Under the pieces are notes generated by a model. The model saw nothing but the letters and a program-made list of their open reading frames with translations, did not search any database and was not told the DNA's origin. 64,000 bases of DNA from Anditalea andensis. Its GTDB lineage: Bacteria; Bacteroidota; Bacteroidia; Cytophagales; Cyclobacteriaceae. How positions within the stretch are numbered: the stretch's first letter is position 1; every line of letters begins with the position of its first letter. The position numbers were made by a program, and so were the translations under genes. Of the stretch, positions 20,416-29,445 are shown one piece after another. Where the stretch lies: contig NZ_JMIH01000024.1 of NCBI RefSeq assembly GCF_000714815.1, positions 186,001 to 250,000 on the forward strand. The letters run 5' to 3'.

Positions 20416-20425
20416 CCTTTGTATT

Positions 20426-21727
20426 ATGAATAAACTTTTAATAGGCATTTTTTTATTAAGCTTATGCTCTTGTACAGTTCATAAGATAAAAAAATCAGTG
20501 AATAACTCTGGAGTATTTTCCCAGGGACATATGGGCTTTATGTTGGTAGATCCTGATAAGAAGAAGACATTATATGCCCATAATGAGGATAAATATTTTA
20601 TACCTGCTTCTAATACCAAACTGTTTACCTTCTATACGAGCTATAAAGCTTTAGGTGATGGGTTGATCTCGGGACTGAATTATATTCAAAAAGAGGATTC
20701 TCTCATCTTTTGGGGTACAGGTGATCCCACGTTTCTTCATCCGGATTTTAAAGATACTACTATAATCGAATTTTTGAAAAATGTTCCTCAGGAGCTTTAT
20801 ATGGTCAATACTTTTGCTCAGGTGCCCGCCTTCGGTGAGGGATGGTCCTGGGATTGGTATAATAATTACTATGCCACAGAAAGATCTGCTTTTCCTGTAT
20901 ATGGCAATGTTTTAAGGTTAAGTAAATCACCTAACGAGCAACATGGTATTTATCCTGCTTATTTTGATGAGGCTATCATCGAAGACATATCCACAGGTAA
21001 ATTTTCCATATACAGAGAGCATAAAGACAATATTTATCATTTTGGCATCAATAGGGAAGATGATAATCTCAGTATTACTACAGACAAACCATTCATCACC
21101 TCACCGGATATAGTGGCTGATATGATGGCGAAGGAGGTAGGGAAGCCTGTCAAGACTATTGATAACAAAGGATACCATAAATTGCCATTTAAAAAATTAC
21201 CCACTGCGAAAGTCGATTCTGTTTATGCTCAAATGATGAAAATCTCGGATAATTTTTTGGCCGAGCAGTTAATGTATTTGGTATCTGATACCTTATTTGA
21301 TTCTTTGGATATGAGAGCTGCTATTGCATATTCAAAAACTAACTATTTAAAGGATTTACCAGATGAACCTAGATGGGTGGATGGCTCTGGTTTGTCTTCA
21401 AAAAATATGTTTACGCCCAGAACAGTCATAGCTTTACTGGCCAAAATACGGGAGGAGGTCCCTATGGAGAAAATCAAATCGTATTTTCCTGCCGGAGGGG
21501 AGTCCGGTACCATCCGTAATTTTTATAAACCCGATGAGGGAATGCCTGCCTATATATATGCTAAAACAGGTACCTTGACTATGAGTAATGCACTCAGTGG
21601 GTACCTGATTACCAAAAGTGGCAAAACACTCCTTTTTAGTTTTTTACTTAATAATTATACCCTTAACGCAAATGAGCTAAAACAGGAAATGGAAAAAGTA
21701 TTATATCAGATTCACCATACCTATTAA
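20426..21727 (+). CDS. PBP4-like D-alanyl-D-alanine carboxypeptidase/endopeptidase lipoprotein
   Basis: 433-residue peptidase of the S13 (DacB/PBP4) family, cleaving D-Ala-D-Ala ends or cross-links in peptidoglycan. A lipoprotein signal (Cys14 or Cys16 in LLSLCSC) puts it in the envelope. The serine triad motifs are SxxK at S62-K65 (SNTK), SxN as SDN near residue 272 and KTG at 380-382. The true start is ATG 20426: an in-frame upstream ATG at 20315 lies inside susD, and translation from it would read through the terminator. It begins a tight run of hydrolase genes, with the next gene 8 nt away. Confidence 0.88.
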   Translation: MNKLLIGIFLLSLCSCTVHKIKKSVNNSGVFSQGHMGFMLVDPDKKKTLYAHNEDKYFIPASNTKLFTFYTSYKALGDGLISGLNYIQKEDSLIFWGTGDPTFLHPDFKDTTIIEFLKNVPQELYMVNTFAQVPAFGEGWSWDWYNNYYATERSAFPVYGNVLRLSKSPNEQHGIYPAYFDEAIIEDISTGKFSIYREHKDNIYHFGINREDDNLSITTDKPFITSPDIVADMMAKEVGKPVKTIDNKGYHKLPFKKLPTAKVDSVYAQMMKISDNFLAEQLMYLVSDTLFDSLDMRAAIAYSKTNYLKDLPDEPRWVDGSGLSSKNMFTPRTVIALLAKIREEVPMEKIKSYFPAGGESGTIRNFYKPDEGMPAYIYAKTGTLTMSNALSGYLITKSGKTLLFSFLLNNYTLNANELKQEMEKVLYQIHHTY

Positions 21728-21735
21728 GTGTAAAA

Positions 21736-23253
21736 ATGAAGTATATTATAGGTTTATTATACAGTCTTGTTTTATTAAATTTCTCCTGTCAGCAAACCTC
21801 TTCTGATCAGGAATATGACCTTTTTATCAAAAATGCACAGGTTATAGATGGCAGTGGTGAAGAGCCCTACTTTGCTCAGATACTGGTTCAAGACGGTAAA
21901 ATAGTACTCATTGAAAAAGACACCCTTGCTTCATATAAAGCCAAAAAGATAATAAATGCATATGGCAGTGTAGTCTCTCCGGGATTCATCGATACGCATA
22001 CCCATGGGGATCCTCTAAACACCCCGGAATTTCAGAATTTTCTGGCCATGGGAGTGACGACCATCTTTCTGGGACAGGATGGGTCTAGTCCCAGCACTAC
22101 CAACCTATCTAAATGGATGGACAGTGTAGATCAGATACATCCTGGGGTAAACATTGGGATGTTTGCCGGGCATGGCACTGTCAGAATGTTATCTGGAGTC
22201 AAATATGATAAAACCCCTTCTGAACAGGCTTTATCAGCTATGGATAAAATATTAAGAGCAGCCATGGATGCAGGAAGCTTTGGGATGACCACAGGGTTGG
22301 AATATAACCCTGGTTACGTAGCAGATCAGGCAGAACTAAACCGCATGGCAAAGGTAGTAGGGGAAAAAGGTGGAATAGTGATGAGCCACATGCGCAACGA
22401 GGACGATGGATATATATTAGCATCATTGGATGAACTTCTGGCACAAGGGGAATATTCCCCTGTGCACGTTTCACATATTAAAATAGTGTATGGCAAAGGG
22501 ACAGAGCGTGCCCACGAAATCCTTCGAAAACTGGAAAATGAAAGGAGGGCTGGAAAGGTTGTTACTGCTGATTTGTATCCATACGAAGCCAGTTATACGA
22601 GTATATCCATTCTTTTCCCCGACTGGGCCAAACCACCTGCTAATTATAAAGAAGTGGTAGCTGATAGAAGAAAAGAGCTGGAAGACTATTTACGCAATAA
22701 GGTAATTCATCGAAATGGTCCTGAAGCTACATTAATCGGAACAGGACCATTTAAAGGAAAAACCTTAGCCGAAATAGCTGCCGTCAAAAATAAGCCATTT
22801 GAAAAAGTATTAGTCGATGATATAGGGCCATCCGGCACCAGCGCCGCCTATTTTGTAATGGATGAAATGGTGATGAAGGAATTCTTAAAAGATCCATATG
22901 TCAATATTTGCTCTGATGGAAGCCCCACATCCAACCACCCCAGAAGCTTTGGCACATTTGCCAAAATAATAGAGTCATATGTCATAAATGAACCACTCCT
23001 TACCCTCCCTGAGGCCATTCATAAAATGACAGGTTTGGCAGCAAAACACGTAGGGCTTACAGGAAGAGGATTGATCGAAGTGGGTATGGCTGCGGATCTC
23101 GTCGTATTCAATCCTTATGAAGTAAAGGCCAAAGCTACCTATGAGCATCCGGACCAGCTGGCTGAAGGCTTTAAGTATGTCATTGTAAATGGACAATTAG
23201 CTAAAGAAAAGTCCGATTTTAAAGAAAGGGCAGGTAAAATTTTAAAAAAATAG
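21736..23253 (+). CDS. D-aminoacylase-like amidohydrolase lipoprotein
   Basis: 505-residue metal-dependent amidohydrolase of the N-acyl-D-amino-acid deacylase family. It has a lipoprotein signal with Cys18 (NFSC). The first metal-binding motif is DTHTHGD (H88, H90). Later elements are HVSHIKI (second-site His), ADLYPYEASYT, CSDGSP (likely catalytic Asp) and GRGLIEVGMAADLVVF at the C-terminal beta-sandwich. Classic D-aminoacylases have a GNCG cysteine as metal ligand; here the place reads GQDG (113-116), so Asp115 may replace the Cys. Substrate is likely an N-acyl or peptidyl D-amino acid, not proven. It sits 8 nt after the PBP4-like gene. Confidence 0.85.
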   Translation: MKYIIGLLYSLVLLNFSCQQTSSDQEYDLFIKNAQVIDGSGEEPYFAQILVQDGKIVLIEKDTLASYKAKKIINAYGSVVSPGFIDTHTHGDPLNTPEFQNFLAMGVTTIFLGQDGSSPSTTNLSKWMDSVDQIHPGVNIGMFAGHGTVRMLSGVKYDKTPSEQALSAMDKILRAAMDAGSFGMTTGLEYNPGYVADQAELNRMAKVVGEKGGIVMSHMRNEDDGYILASLDELLAQGEYSPVHVSHIKIVYGKGTERAHEILRKLENERRAGKVVTADLYPYEASYTSISILFPDWAKPPANYKEVVADRRKELEDYLRNKVIHRNGPEATLIGTGPFKGKTLAEIAAVKNKPFEKVLVDDIGPSGTSAAYFVMDEMVMKEFLKDPYVNICSDGSPTSNHPRSFGTFAKIIESYVINEPLLTLPEAIHKMTGLAAKHVGLTGRGLIEVGMAADLVVFNPYEVKAKATYEHPDQLAEGFKYVIVNGQLAKEKSDFKERAGKILKK

Positions 23254-23312
23254 AAAATAGTTGGTGCGATGTATCTGGGTTATTATATACTATCTTCTAA
23301 ATCAGCATTCTT

Positions 23313-24221
23313 ATGAAACAGTTTTTATTCCTTTCCTCATTGATATTGGGAATAATGGGATGTTCCCACACTTCAAATCAAATGGATGATTTAGAAGTTC
23401 TCAGAACAGAAATCCAACAAGCATTTTCTGAGGTAGAAGGAGATTTTGGATTAGCATTCAAATACCTGGGAAATGACAACCATTCCCTATATATAAACGA
23501 AAGAGAAAATTTTCATGCGGCCAGTACCATGAAAACCCCTGTGATGATAGAAGTTTACAAACAAGCTGCAGCGGGTAAATTTATGCTAACGGATTCAATA
23601 TTAGTGCACAATGAATTTAAAAGCATCATAGATGGCAGCCCCTATAGTATGGAACTGGGAGTAGATAGCGAGGAAGAGCTATATCACCAGATAGGCAATA
23701 AGACTACCATTTACGATATAGTGTACCCTATGATCACCCGAAGCTCTAATCTGGCCACTAACATCCTCATTGATATGGTGGGTGCTGAAAACACCACCAA
23801 CACTATGCGTGATCTAGGAGCTAAAGACATTCAGGTACTTAGGGGAGTGGAGGATCAGAAAGCCTATGATGCAGGGAAAAACAATACAACCACCGCATAT
23901 GACCTATTGGTAATCATGGAAGCTATCGCTACCCAAACTGCCGTAGACCCTCATGCTGATCAGGAAATGTTTAAAGTGTTAGCTGATCAGCATTTTAGAG
24001 ACCTTATTCCTGCAGATCTACCTGAAGAGATTACTGTAGCACATAAAACAGGCTTTATTACAGGTGTACAGCATGATTCTGGTATAGTCCGCTTGCCGGA
24101 TGGCCGTCAGTATGTATTAGTTATCCTTTCAAAAAACCTAAATGATAGCACCCAGGGTAAACAAGTTATTGCCAAAGTTTCAAGAAAAATTTACGATTAT
24201 ATCAATTCCCTATCATCATGA
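23313..24221 (+). CDS. Class A beta-lactamase-like serine hydrolase lipoprotein
   Basis: 302-residue serine hydrolase with class A beta-lactamase architecture and normal length. The lipoprotein signal has Cys17 (IMGC). Active-site motifs are SxxK at S71-K74 (STMK), SxN at 144-146 (SSN in place of SDN) and KTG at 245-247. An acidic omega-loop region, RGVEDQKAYDAG, precedes NNTTTAYDL and contains a candidate Glu for the general base. It may be a beta-lactamase or an envelope peptidase/esterase of the same fold; the neighbours, all peptide hydrolases, leave this open. It overlaps the S9 peptidase gene by 4 nt. Confidence 0.85.
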   Translation: MKQFLFLSSLILGIMGCSHTSNQMDDLEVLRTEIQQAFSEVEGDFGLAFKYLGNDNHSLYINERENFHAASTMKTPVMIEVYKQAAAGKFMLTDSILVHNEFKSIIDGSPYSMELGVDSEEELYHQIGNKTTIYDIVYPMITRSSNLATNILIDMVGAENTTNTMRDLGAKDIQVLRGVEDQKAYDAGKNNTTTAYDLLVIMEAIATQTAVDPHADQEMFKVLADQHFRDLIPADLPEEITVAHKTGFITGVQHDSGIVRLPDGRQYVLVILSKNLNDSTQGKQVIAKVSRKIYDYINSLSS

Positions 24222-26308
24222 GAATATTCATACTATTAATATTGCTACTTGGTTTTCATTTTACTGGTAGTGGCCAGGATTTTTCTATGGAACAAGTCAC
24301 TTCCTATCCTTTTCCATCTGAACTGACAGCCTCTGAGGGTAGCGAAAAGATAGCCTGGGCATTTAATGAACAAGGTAAAAGAAACATATATGTAGCAGAA
24401 GGCCCTGATTTCAATCCCAGACCACTTACTGCATATACCAGGGACGATGGACAAGAAATCTCCGGCCTTTCTATATCAAAAGATGGTAAATGGATAGTTT
24501 ATGTTAGGGGAGGAGATCACGGCGGGGGAAGTGCCAATGTACCAGTAAATGCAGCAAGTGATCCTATCCCCCCAAAAGTGGAGGTATGGAAAGTAGCTTT
24601 CGCAGGAGGAACTCCACAGTTGGTTTCAGAAGGAGATGAACCTTTGATTTCGCCAGACAGCAAAAGAGTAGCTTTCATTAAAAATAACCAAGCATGGATA
24701 GCTTCCGTGGATGGGAATGAACCTGCAAAAATTTTATTCTCATCAAAAGGGAATACAACATCACTCGAATGGTCTCCCGATGGCCGTAAACTATTGTTTG
24801 TATCATTGCGTGGGGATCATTCTTTTGTGGGGATATATCAAGATCAGGTCACCCCAATACAATATATAGCGCCCTCTTTTTCCAGAGACCATTCTCCAAG
24901 ATGGTCACAGGATGGTAGGAAGATCGTTTTTGTCAGAACTCCAGGAGGAGGAGGATCACCGGAAAAGTTATTAGGGCAAAGCCATAATCCCTGGGCAATA
25001 TGGGTAGCCGATGTCGTTTCAGGTACCGCAGAAAAAATTTGGAGTGCACCCCAGACCTTGGCAGGATCTGTTCCTACCACCCATGGTGGTTTTAATTTAA
25101 ACTGGGGAGCAAATGAAAGAATAGTATATCTCAGCTATGAAGATGGCTGGCCCCATCTATATTCTATATCTTCCAAAGGAGGAAAGCCAACACAGCTCAC
25201 TTCAGGAAATTTTATGCTAGAACACATTTCTTTAAATTCAGCTGGTGATAAAGCTGTATTTGCGCTTAATACAGGTTCCTCGCCTGAAGATCTGGATAGA
25301 AGACATATAGGTATGGTCTCAATAGACCGTGCAGACATGCAGCTGCTCACTGATGGAGAAGGTATTGAAGCTTACCCTACTTTTATAGGAAAAGGAGAGC
25401 GGCTTGCCCTATTTTCCGGTGATGCAAAGCAGCCTTTGTTGCCCGCAGTATTATTGGGAAGGAATAAGGATATAGAGGTATTGTCAAAAGATATAATACC
25501 GGGTGATTTTCCTGCTGAGTATTTTGTGAAGCCGGTACAGGTAAGCTTTACAGCAGCAGACGGTGTGCTGGTATATGGTCAATTGTTTGAAAAATCAGGC
25601 GGTGGAAAGGATAAACCTGCCGTGGTTTTTGTGCACGGAGGGCCTCAGAGACAGATGCTGTTAGGCTGGAGTTATATGGATTATTATTCCAATACCTATG
25701 CATTAAACCAATATCTGGCCAACCTGGGATTTGTGGTTTTATCTGTGAATTTTAGGATGGGCATAGGATATGGTCATCAGTTTCACAAGCCGGAGGGAGC
25801 GGGCATAGCAGGTGCTTCTGAATATCGGGATGTCAAAGCAGCTGGAGAATACTTGGCAGGTTTACCTCAGGTGGATTCCCGTAAGATTGGTATTTATGGA
25901 GGATCTTATGGTGGCTACCTTACCGCTATAGCGTTGGGAAAAGATTCAGATCTATTTGCCGTAGGAGTGGATATACATGGTGTGCATAAAAGAGATGGGT
26001 ATATCAGGGCTGCCGATGGGATTGAGCAGGCAGAGGATCTGGAAGATGCCCGGCGTGTAGCATGGGAATCCTCTCCGGCTTCGATGTTGGACTCATGGAA
26101 ATCGCCTGTATTGTTTATCCATGCAGATGATGACCGAAATGTGTCTTTTTCTCAAACAGTAGATATGGTCCGAAGGTTTGAACAAAGAGGCCTTCCATTC
26201 GAATATCTAGTCATACCAGATGATAGCCACCACTGGATGAAGTATTCCAATATGGTAAAAGTAAATCAAGCCACAGCCGATTTTCTCATCAAACATTTAA
26301 TCCAATAA
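24218..26308 (+). CDS. Exported S9-family (DPP/prolyl-oligopeptidase-type) peptidase
   Basis: 696-residue exported serine peptidase. A signal peptide (about 1-19, GSG-Q) is followed by a beta-propeller of TolB/WD-like blades (about 30-400, with ISKDGKWIVYVRGG, LEWSPDGRKLLFV, PRWSQDGRKIVFV). An alpha/beta-hydrolase domain carries the catalytic Ser563 in GGSYGG, Asp639 in HADDDRNV and His671 in DDSHHW. It removes short peptides or dipeptides from peptide substrates in the periplasm. It is coupled to the preceding serine hydrolase gene by an ATGA overlap and closes the SusCD-linked cluster. Confidence 0.92.
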   Translation: MRIFILLILLLGFHFTGSGQDFSMEQVTSYPFPSELTASEGSEKIAWAFNEQGKRNIYVAEGPDFNPRPLTAYTRDDGQEISGLSISKDGKWIVYVRGGDHGGGSANVPVNAASDPIPPKVEVWKVAFAGGTPQLVSEGDEPLISPDSKRVAFIKNNQAWIASVDGNEPAKILFSSKGNTTSLEWSPDGRKLLFVSLRGDHSFVGIYQDQVTPIQYIAPSFSRDHSPRWSQDGRKIVFVRTPGGGGSPEKLLGQSHNPWAIWVADVVSGTAEKIWSAPQTLAGSVPTTHGGFNLNWGANERIVYLSYEDGWPHLYSISSKGGKPTQLTSGNFMLEHISLNSAGDKAVFALNTGSSPEDLDRRHIGMVSIDRADMQLLTDGEGIEAYPTFIGKGERLALFSGDAKQPLLPAVLLGRNKDIEVLSKDIIPGDFPAEYFVKPVQVSFTAADGVLVYGQLFEKSGGGKDKPAVVFVHGGPQRQMLLGWSYMDYYSNTYALNQYLANLGFVVLSVNFRMGIGYGHQFHKPEGAGIAGASEYRDVKAAGEYLAGLPQVDSRKIGIYGGSYGGYLTAIALGKDSDLFAVGVDIHGVHKRDGYIRAADGIEQAEDLEDARRVAWESSPASMLDSWKSPVLFIHADDDRNVSFSQTVDMVRRFEQRGLPFEYLVIPDDSHHWMKYSNMVKVNQATADFLIKHLIQ

Positions 26309-26317
26309 AGGCCTATA

Positions 26318-27325
26318 TTATTTATTATAAGTATGGATCGATGCAAAAATATTTTGATCGTTCATTATCATTTTAGCCATTCCCGCCATGTTTTTGGAAA
26401 TCATTCCGTAGGTGGACTTTAAAGTTATGAAATGGTCTAAAATGGTTTGCAGATCAGCGAGGTTTTGCTTTGGATGAATTCCAAAGTTATGAGGGTGCCA
26501 CCATAGATGATATATTTCCCCTGTTTTGGCAGCCTCCGTCATTTCGCTTTTAATTCTGTTTAGCCGGATATTATTTAACAGCGGGTATTGGATTTTTGGC
26601 CTTAATAGTCTGGAGAAAGGAATTTCTAAGGGTAAATCCTTCTGGATGGTGAGATGGGAATGTGGAAAAGAAGTTTTTTTACCAACAGGAAAAAGGGTGT
26701 CAGCAGTCCTAAAAATTTTCTTTAAGAGGGTTTCCTTTTCCGGATTCTGCCAAAACCAGTTTTTAGGATTACTACGTATCACTAAAAACCCAGCTTCTTT
26801 ACAGCTTTTTAAATAGGAAGCATTATATTGGTTACGAGGAAAAACCAGGGAGATAGGAAGTATATTAAATTTTTTCAGGCTTATTGATTTTGCAGCTTCT
26901 AAATCAGCCATAAAATCAGGTAGTGTCTGACCTTTTTCCATGGTATAAAAATGTCCGAAAGTATGGCTACCTAATTCCTGCCCTGGGGTGTTTAATATTT
27001 GGGTGACGAGACCCGGAGCAAAAAGGCTTTTTTTATGTATGCTCCTATTTTCATACCAATTATAGGCAGACAAGGCACTGTTGGCATATCCTGGTACTAT
27101 TTTAGGGGCATATGTTTTCCATTCTTTTTTATTTTTAGCCATAATCATACCTACTATGGCCCAAGTAGCATCTATATGGTATTTTTCAAAAACAGAGAGG
27201 ATTTTAGGAATTACTTTTTGGGTAGTTTTATAAAAGTTTTTTGGTTTCAAAGGATCTGCTTTATCAAACCTCCCCCAATGCAGTTCAAAATCAATAGATA
27301 TGATGAAGATTGGTGGGTGTGGCAT
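26318..27325 (-). CDS. Polysaccharide deacetylase (NodB-like) family protein
   Basis: 335-residue NodB-homology protein. The N-terminal strand IIISIDFELHWGRFD gives the metal-binding Asp region, DATWAIVGM follows, and the zinc pair lies in ELGSHTFGHFY. The C-terminal half contains YHLWWHPHNFG, typical of the group of long deacetylases in surface-polysaccharide regions. Such enzymes remove acetyl groups from amino sugars, but some members lack activity. No signal peptide is seen, so it is probably cytoplasmic. Its 3' end converges with the S9 peptidase 9 nt away, and no glycosyltransferase genes are nearby. Confidence 0.82.
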   Translation of the reverse strand: MPHPPIFIISIDFELHWGRFDKADPLKPKNFYKTTQKVIPKILSVFEKYHIDATWAIVGMIMAKNKKEWKTYAPKIVPGYANSALSAYNWYENRSIHKKSLFAPGLVTQILNTPGQELGSHTFGHFYTMEKGQTLPDFMADLEAAKSISLKKFNILPISLVFPRNQYNASYLKSCKEAGFLVIRSNPKNWFWQNPEKETLLKKIFRTADTLFPVGKKTSFPHSHLTIQKDLPLEIPFSRLLRPKIQYPLLNNIRLNRIKSEMTEAAKTGEIYHLWWHPHNFGIHPKQNLADLQTILDHFITLKSTYGMISKNMAGMAKMIMNDQNIFASIHTYNK

Positions 27326-27598
27326 TCAACTTTATATGGTTAACCTTTGAGATAAAATGGAAAAATAAATGAATTCTGATATATGAAATTTCTTCATATA
27401 GCGTAAGCCACTATGACTTTCCGAGTCCTATCAAAACAGATTTTTTCTCCTCGATAACAATCCGGTTTATATATAAATACTAACTATAGACTCATGAATA
27501 TATATAACAAATAATTTAACCCAAAACTAATACCTGGTTTTTTTGGAGTTTATTTCTTTTTAATATAATATATGACAGTTTAAGTATGTACTTCAGCA

Positions 27599-28069
27599 TT
27601 ATCCTCCTGGTATATTTGGAATATTATCTCCTAATAGGCCAATTGCGATCTGAACATCCAAATTTTCTTCACTCTCTAATATTAGCACATATCCGTCAAA
27701 TCCCACCCAATCTTCATAAGTAGTGGAAGTACCGTCAGCCAAATCGGTAACAATAGTTTCGCTTATGCCTGTAGCCCCATTTATAGCGTTTAGTTCTCTT
27801 ACTACGGGACCATCCTGCTCTGGGGATGTACTGTGGATTCTTACAGGATATACATTTCCATCTTGAGTACCATTTAACCTTACAGTGATTAAAGTACTGT
27901 TTTCATCGGTTTTTAAAAATGTAATCTCTCCAAAAACCCCTGAATTTTCTATTTGCTCTATTGGAAAAGTGGTTTCAAATTGTTCTGGTATAGGATCATC
28001 ATCCGTTTCACATGAGGAAAAAGTCAAAAACAGAACAGCCAGGAAAAAGATATACTTTATATTATTCAT
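27599..28069 (-). CDS. Secreted lipoprotein with a CHRD/SOD-like domain
   Basis: 156-residue lipoprotein (Cys20 in TFSSC, followed by the acidic ETDDD). After a short linker, the pattern STLITVRLNGTQDGNVYPVR, then IHSTSP, LADGTSTTYEDWVGFDGYV and ILESEENLDVQIAIGLLGDN resembles small Bacteroidota envelope lipoproteins with a CHRD-like, SOD-type beta fold. Only one of the two histidines of the usual HIH is left (RIH), so metal binding is doubtful. Function unknown. A -7-like box on the minus strand (CAAAAATA at 28107-28114 on the plus strand) may be its promoter. Confidence 0.65.
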   Translation of the reverse strand: MNNIKYIFFLAVLFLTFSSCETDDDPIPEQFETTFPIEQIENSGVFGEITFLKTDENSTLITVRLNGTQDGNVYPVRIHSTSPEQDGPVVRELNAINGATGISETIVTDLADGTSTTYEDWVGFDGYVLILESEENLDVQIAIGLLGDNIPNIPGG

Positions 28070-28679
28070 TGGATAGAGTATTAAGAGTCATTAAATGTGT
28101 ATGATGCAAAAATAAAACCAGTATAGTTTTATTCTCTAAATTTATATGGAAGTATTACGGCTAACTGTTTTTTTGCCTGAGTAGAATCATTCCAAGGTGC
28201 AAATATGATGAAAGGCTTAAATTTTCATTTCCTCTTTTATATCAGCTTTAAAAATATCCCTTTCAATTTATGCCCCATCATTGACCAATGCATCAAAAAT
28301 TACTGGTATATAAGTCTGTATCATCCGTTTGCGAGCAATAACTGTCCGATAGTGTACTGCAAAATCTTATATCATCCTTTTAATAAAAATTTTTATTTTT
28401 ATTATTTTATTTTTTACTAGTAGTGATGCAACTGTTTGGATAGTTAAAATCTGATAAATACTGTACGGTAAGTATACAGCTTATACAAAAATACTTTAAA
28501 AATGTATTAAAAAGATACACTTTACCGGTCATGCCAATTATCAGTGAAAGAGGTATTGCACCTTTTGATATAATGATATCTGAATTTAAGAAATGTAGTG
28601 GTACAGGTTATGAATATAAGATGGTATAAGGATTAAAAGCTTAAAATCAAATAATTATACATCTTTAACCTATCATCAT
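28070..28679. other. Gene-poor AT-rich region
   Basis: 610 nt between divergent genes. A 71-codon open frame at 28205-28420 has no protein-like composition. I see no RNA gene or strong repeat; the region presumably holds the promoters of both flanking genes. Confidence 0.5.
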
Positions 28680-29252
28680 ATGAAAACTTTATTAACATTC
28701 GCAGTAGCCATGGGCATCACATTGTCAAGTTTCGCTGGACCAAAAAACGAATTAGCCACCATGTCCAGTATTTCTCTTAAAGAACAAAAGGCCAAAATCA
28801 CCCTAATGGAAGGACTTGGGAGAGTCAAAATATTAATAAAAGATGAAAAGGGTTCTACTATATATTTTACTTCTCATAAAGTGAAAGAAAATGTAGTATT
28901 GCCTATTAATTTGGAAGAACTTCCAGCTGGGAAATATACGATCCAGATCAAAAGTAAAGATTCCAGTATAGAATACCCTATAGAAACTATCGCCAAGAAA
29001 AAAAATAAGGCCAGTTTTAAAGCTAATGTGAAGACATTGGGAGATAAATTTGTAAAGGTATCTCTCTACGAAATGATTGAAGACGGTCCTGTCACTGTGA
29101 AAGTATATGACAAATCTCACCGTCTATTATTAAAAGAATATGTTGAAGGAGGCGTATTTGCCAGAAAGTATGAATTTAACCATATAGCTATACAGGGTTT
29201 GTACTTTACTTTAACGGATAAAAATGGATATGTTGAGACATATCAACTTTGA
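28680..29252 (+). CDS. Secreted hypothetical protein with two beta-sandwich-like repeats
   Basis: 190-residue exported protein (signal peptide about 1-19, SSFAG). The mature part appears to consist of two related about 80-residue beta-rich units. The first, ITLMEGLGRVKILIKDEKGS to YTIQIKSKD, parallels the second, VKVSLYEMIEDGPVTVKVYD to LYFTLTDKNGYVETYQL. The style resembles the small periplasmic proteins and T9SS C-terminal folds of Bacteroidota, but no known family can be named. Function unknown. It has its own terminator. Confidence 0.65.
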   Translation: MKTLLTFAVAMGITLSSFAGPKNELATMSSISLKEQKAKITLMEGLGRVKILIKDEKGSTIYFTSHKVKENVVLPINLEELPAGKYTIQIKSKDSSIEYPIETIAKKKNKASFKANVKTLGDKFVKVSLYEMIEDGPVTVKVYDKSHRLLLKEYVEGGVFARKYEFNHIAIQGLYFTLTDKNGYVETYQL

Positions 29253-29263
29253 TCTATTCCCTT

Positions 29264-29304
29264 AATCCACCTCTATTTTTAAATATAGAGGTGGATTTTT
29301 TTTT
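29264..29304 (+). terminator. Terminator after the secreted repeat protein
   Basis: A 13-bp perfect stem (AATCCACCTCTAT / ATAGAGGTGGATT), 8-nt loop and a run of T: a strong intrinsic terminator. Confidence 0.9.
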
Positions 29305-29445
29305 GCCTTTTTTTTTAACAGATTAACGTTTTTTTATATATATTAACCAACAAATTTTATTGTTCACTGTTTATACACTCAATCATCATTTAAATCTTAA
29401 GCATATAAGTTAAAAAAAGGTAGTTTCATTTAAATCCGGAGTATT

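Noticed and set aside
20315-20425. N-terminal extension of the PBP4-like protein from ATG 20315
   Set aside because: It overlaps susD and would run through the terminator; the lipoprotein signal begins at ATG 20426.
28205-28420. 71-codon open frame in the 28 kb intergenic region
   Set aside because: Phe/Tyr/Ile-rich translation of AT-rich DNA, no conserved motif; stop-free length is within chance.
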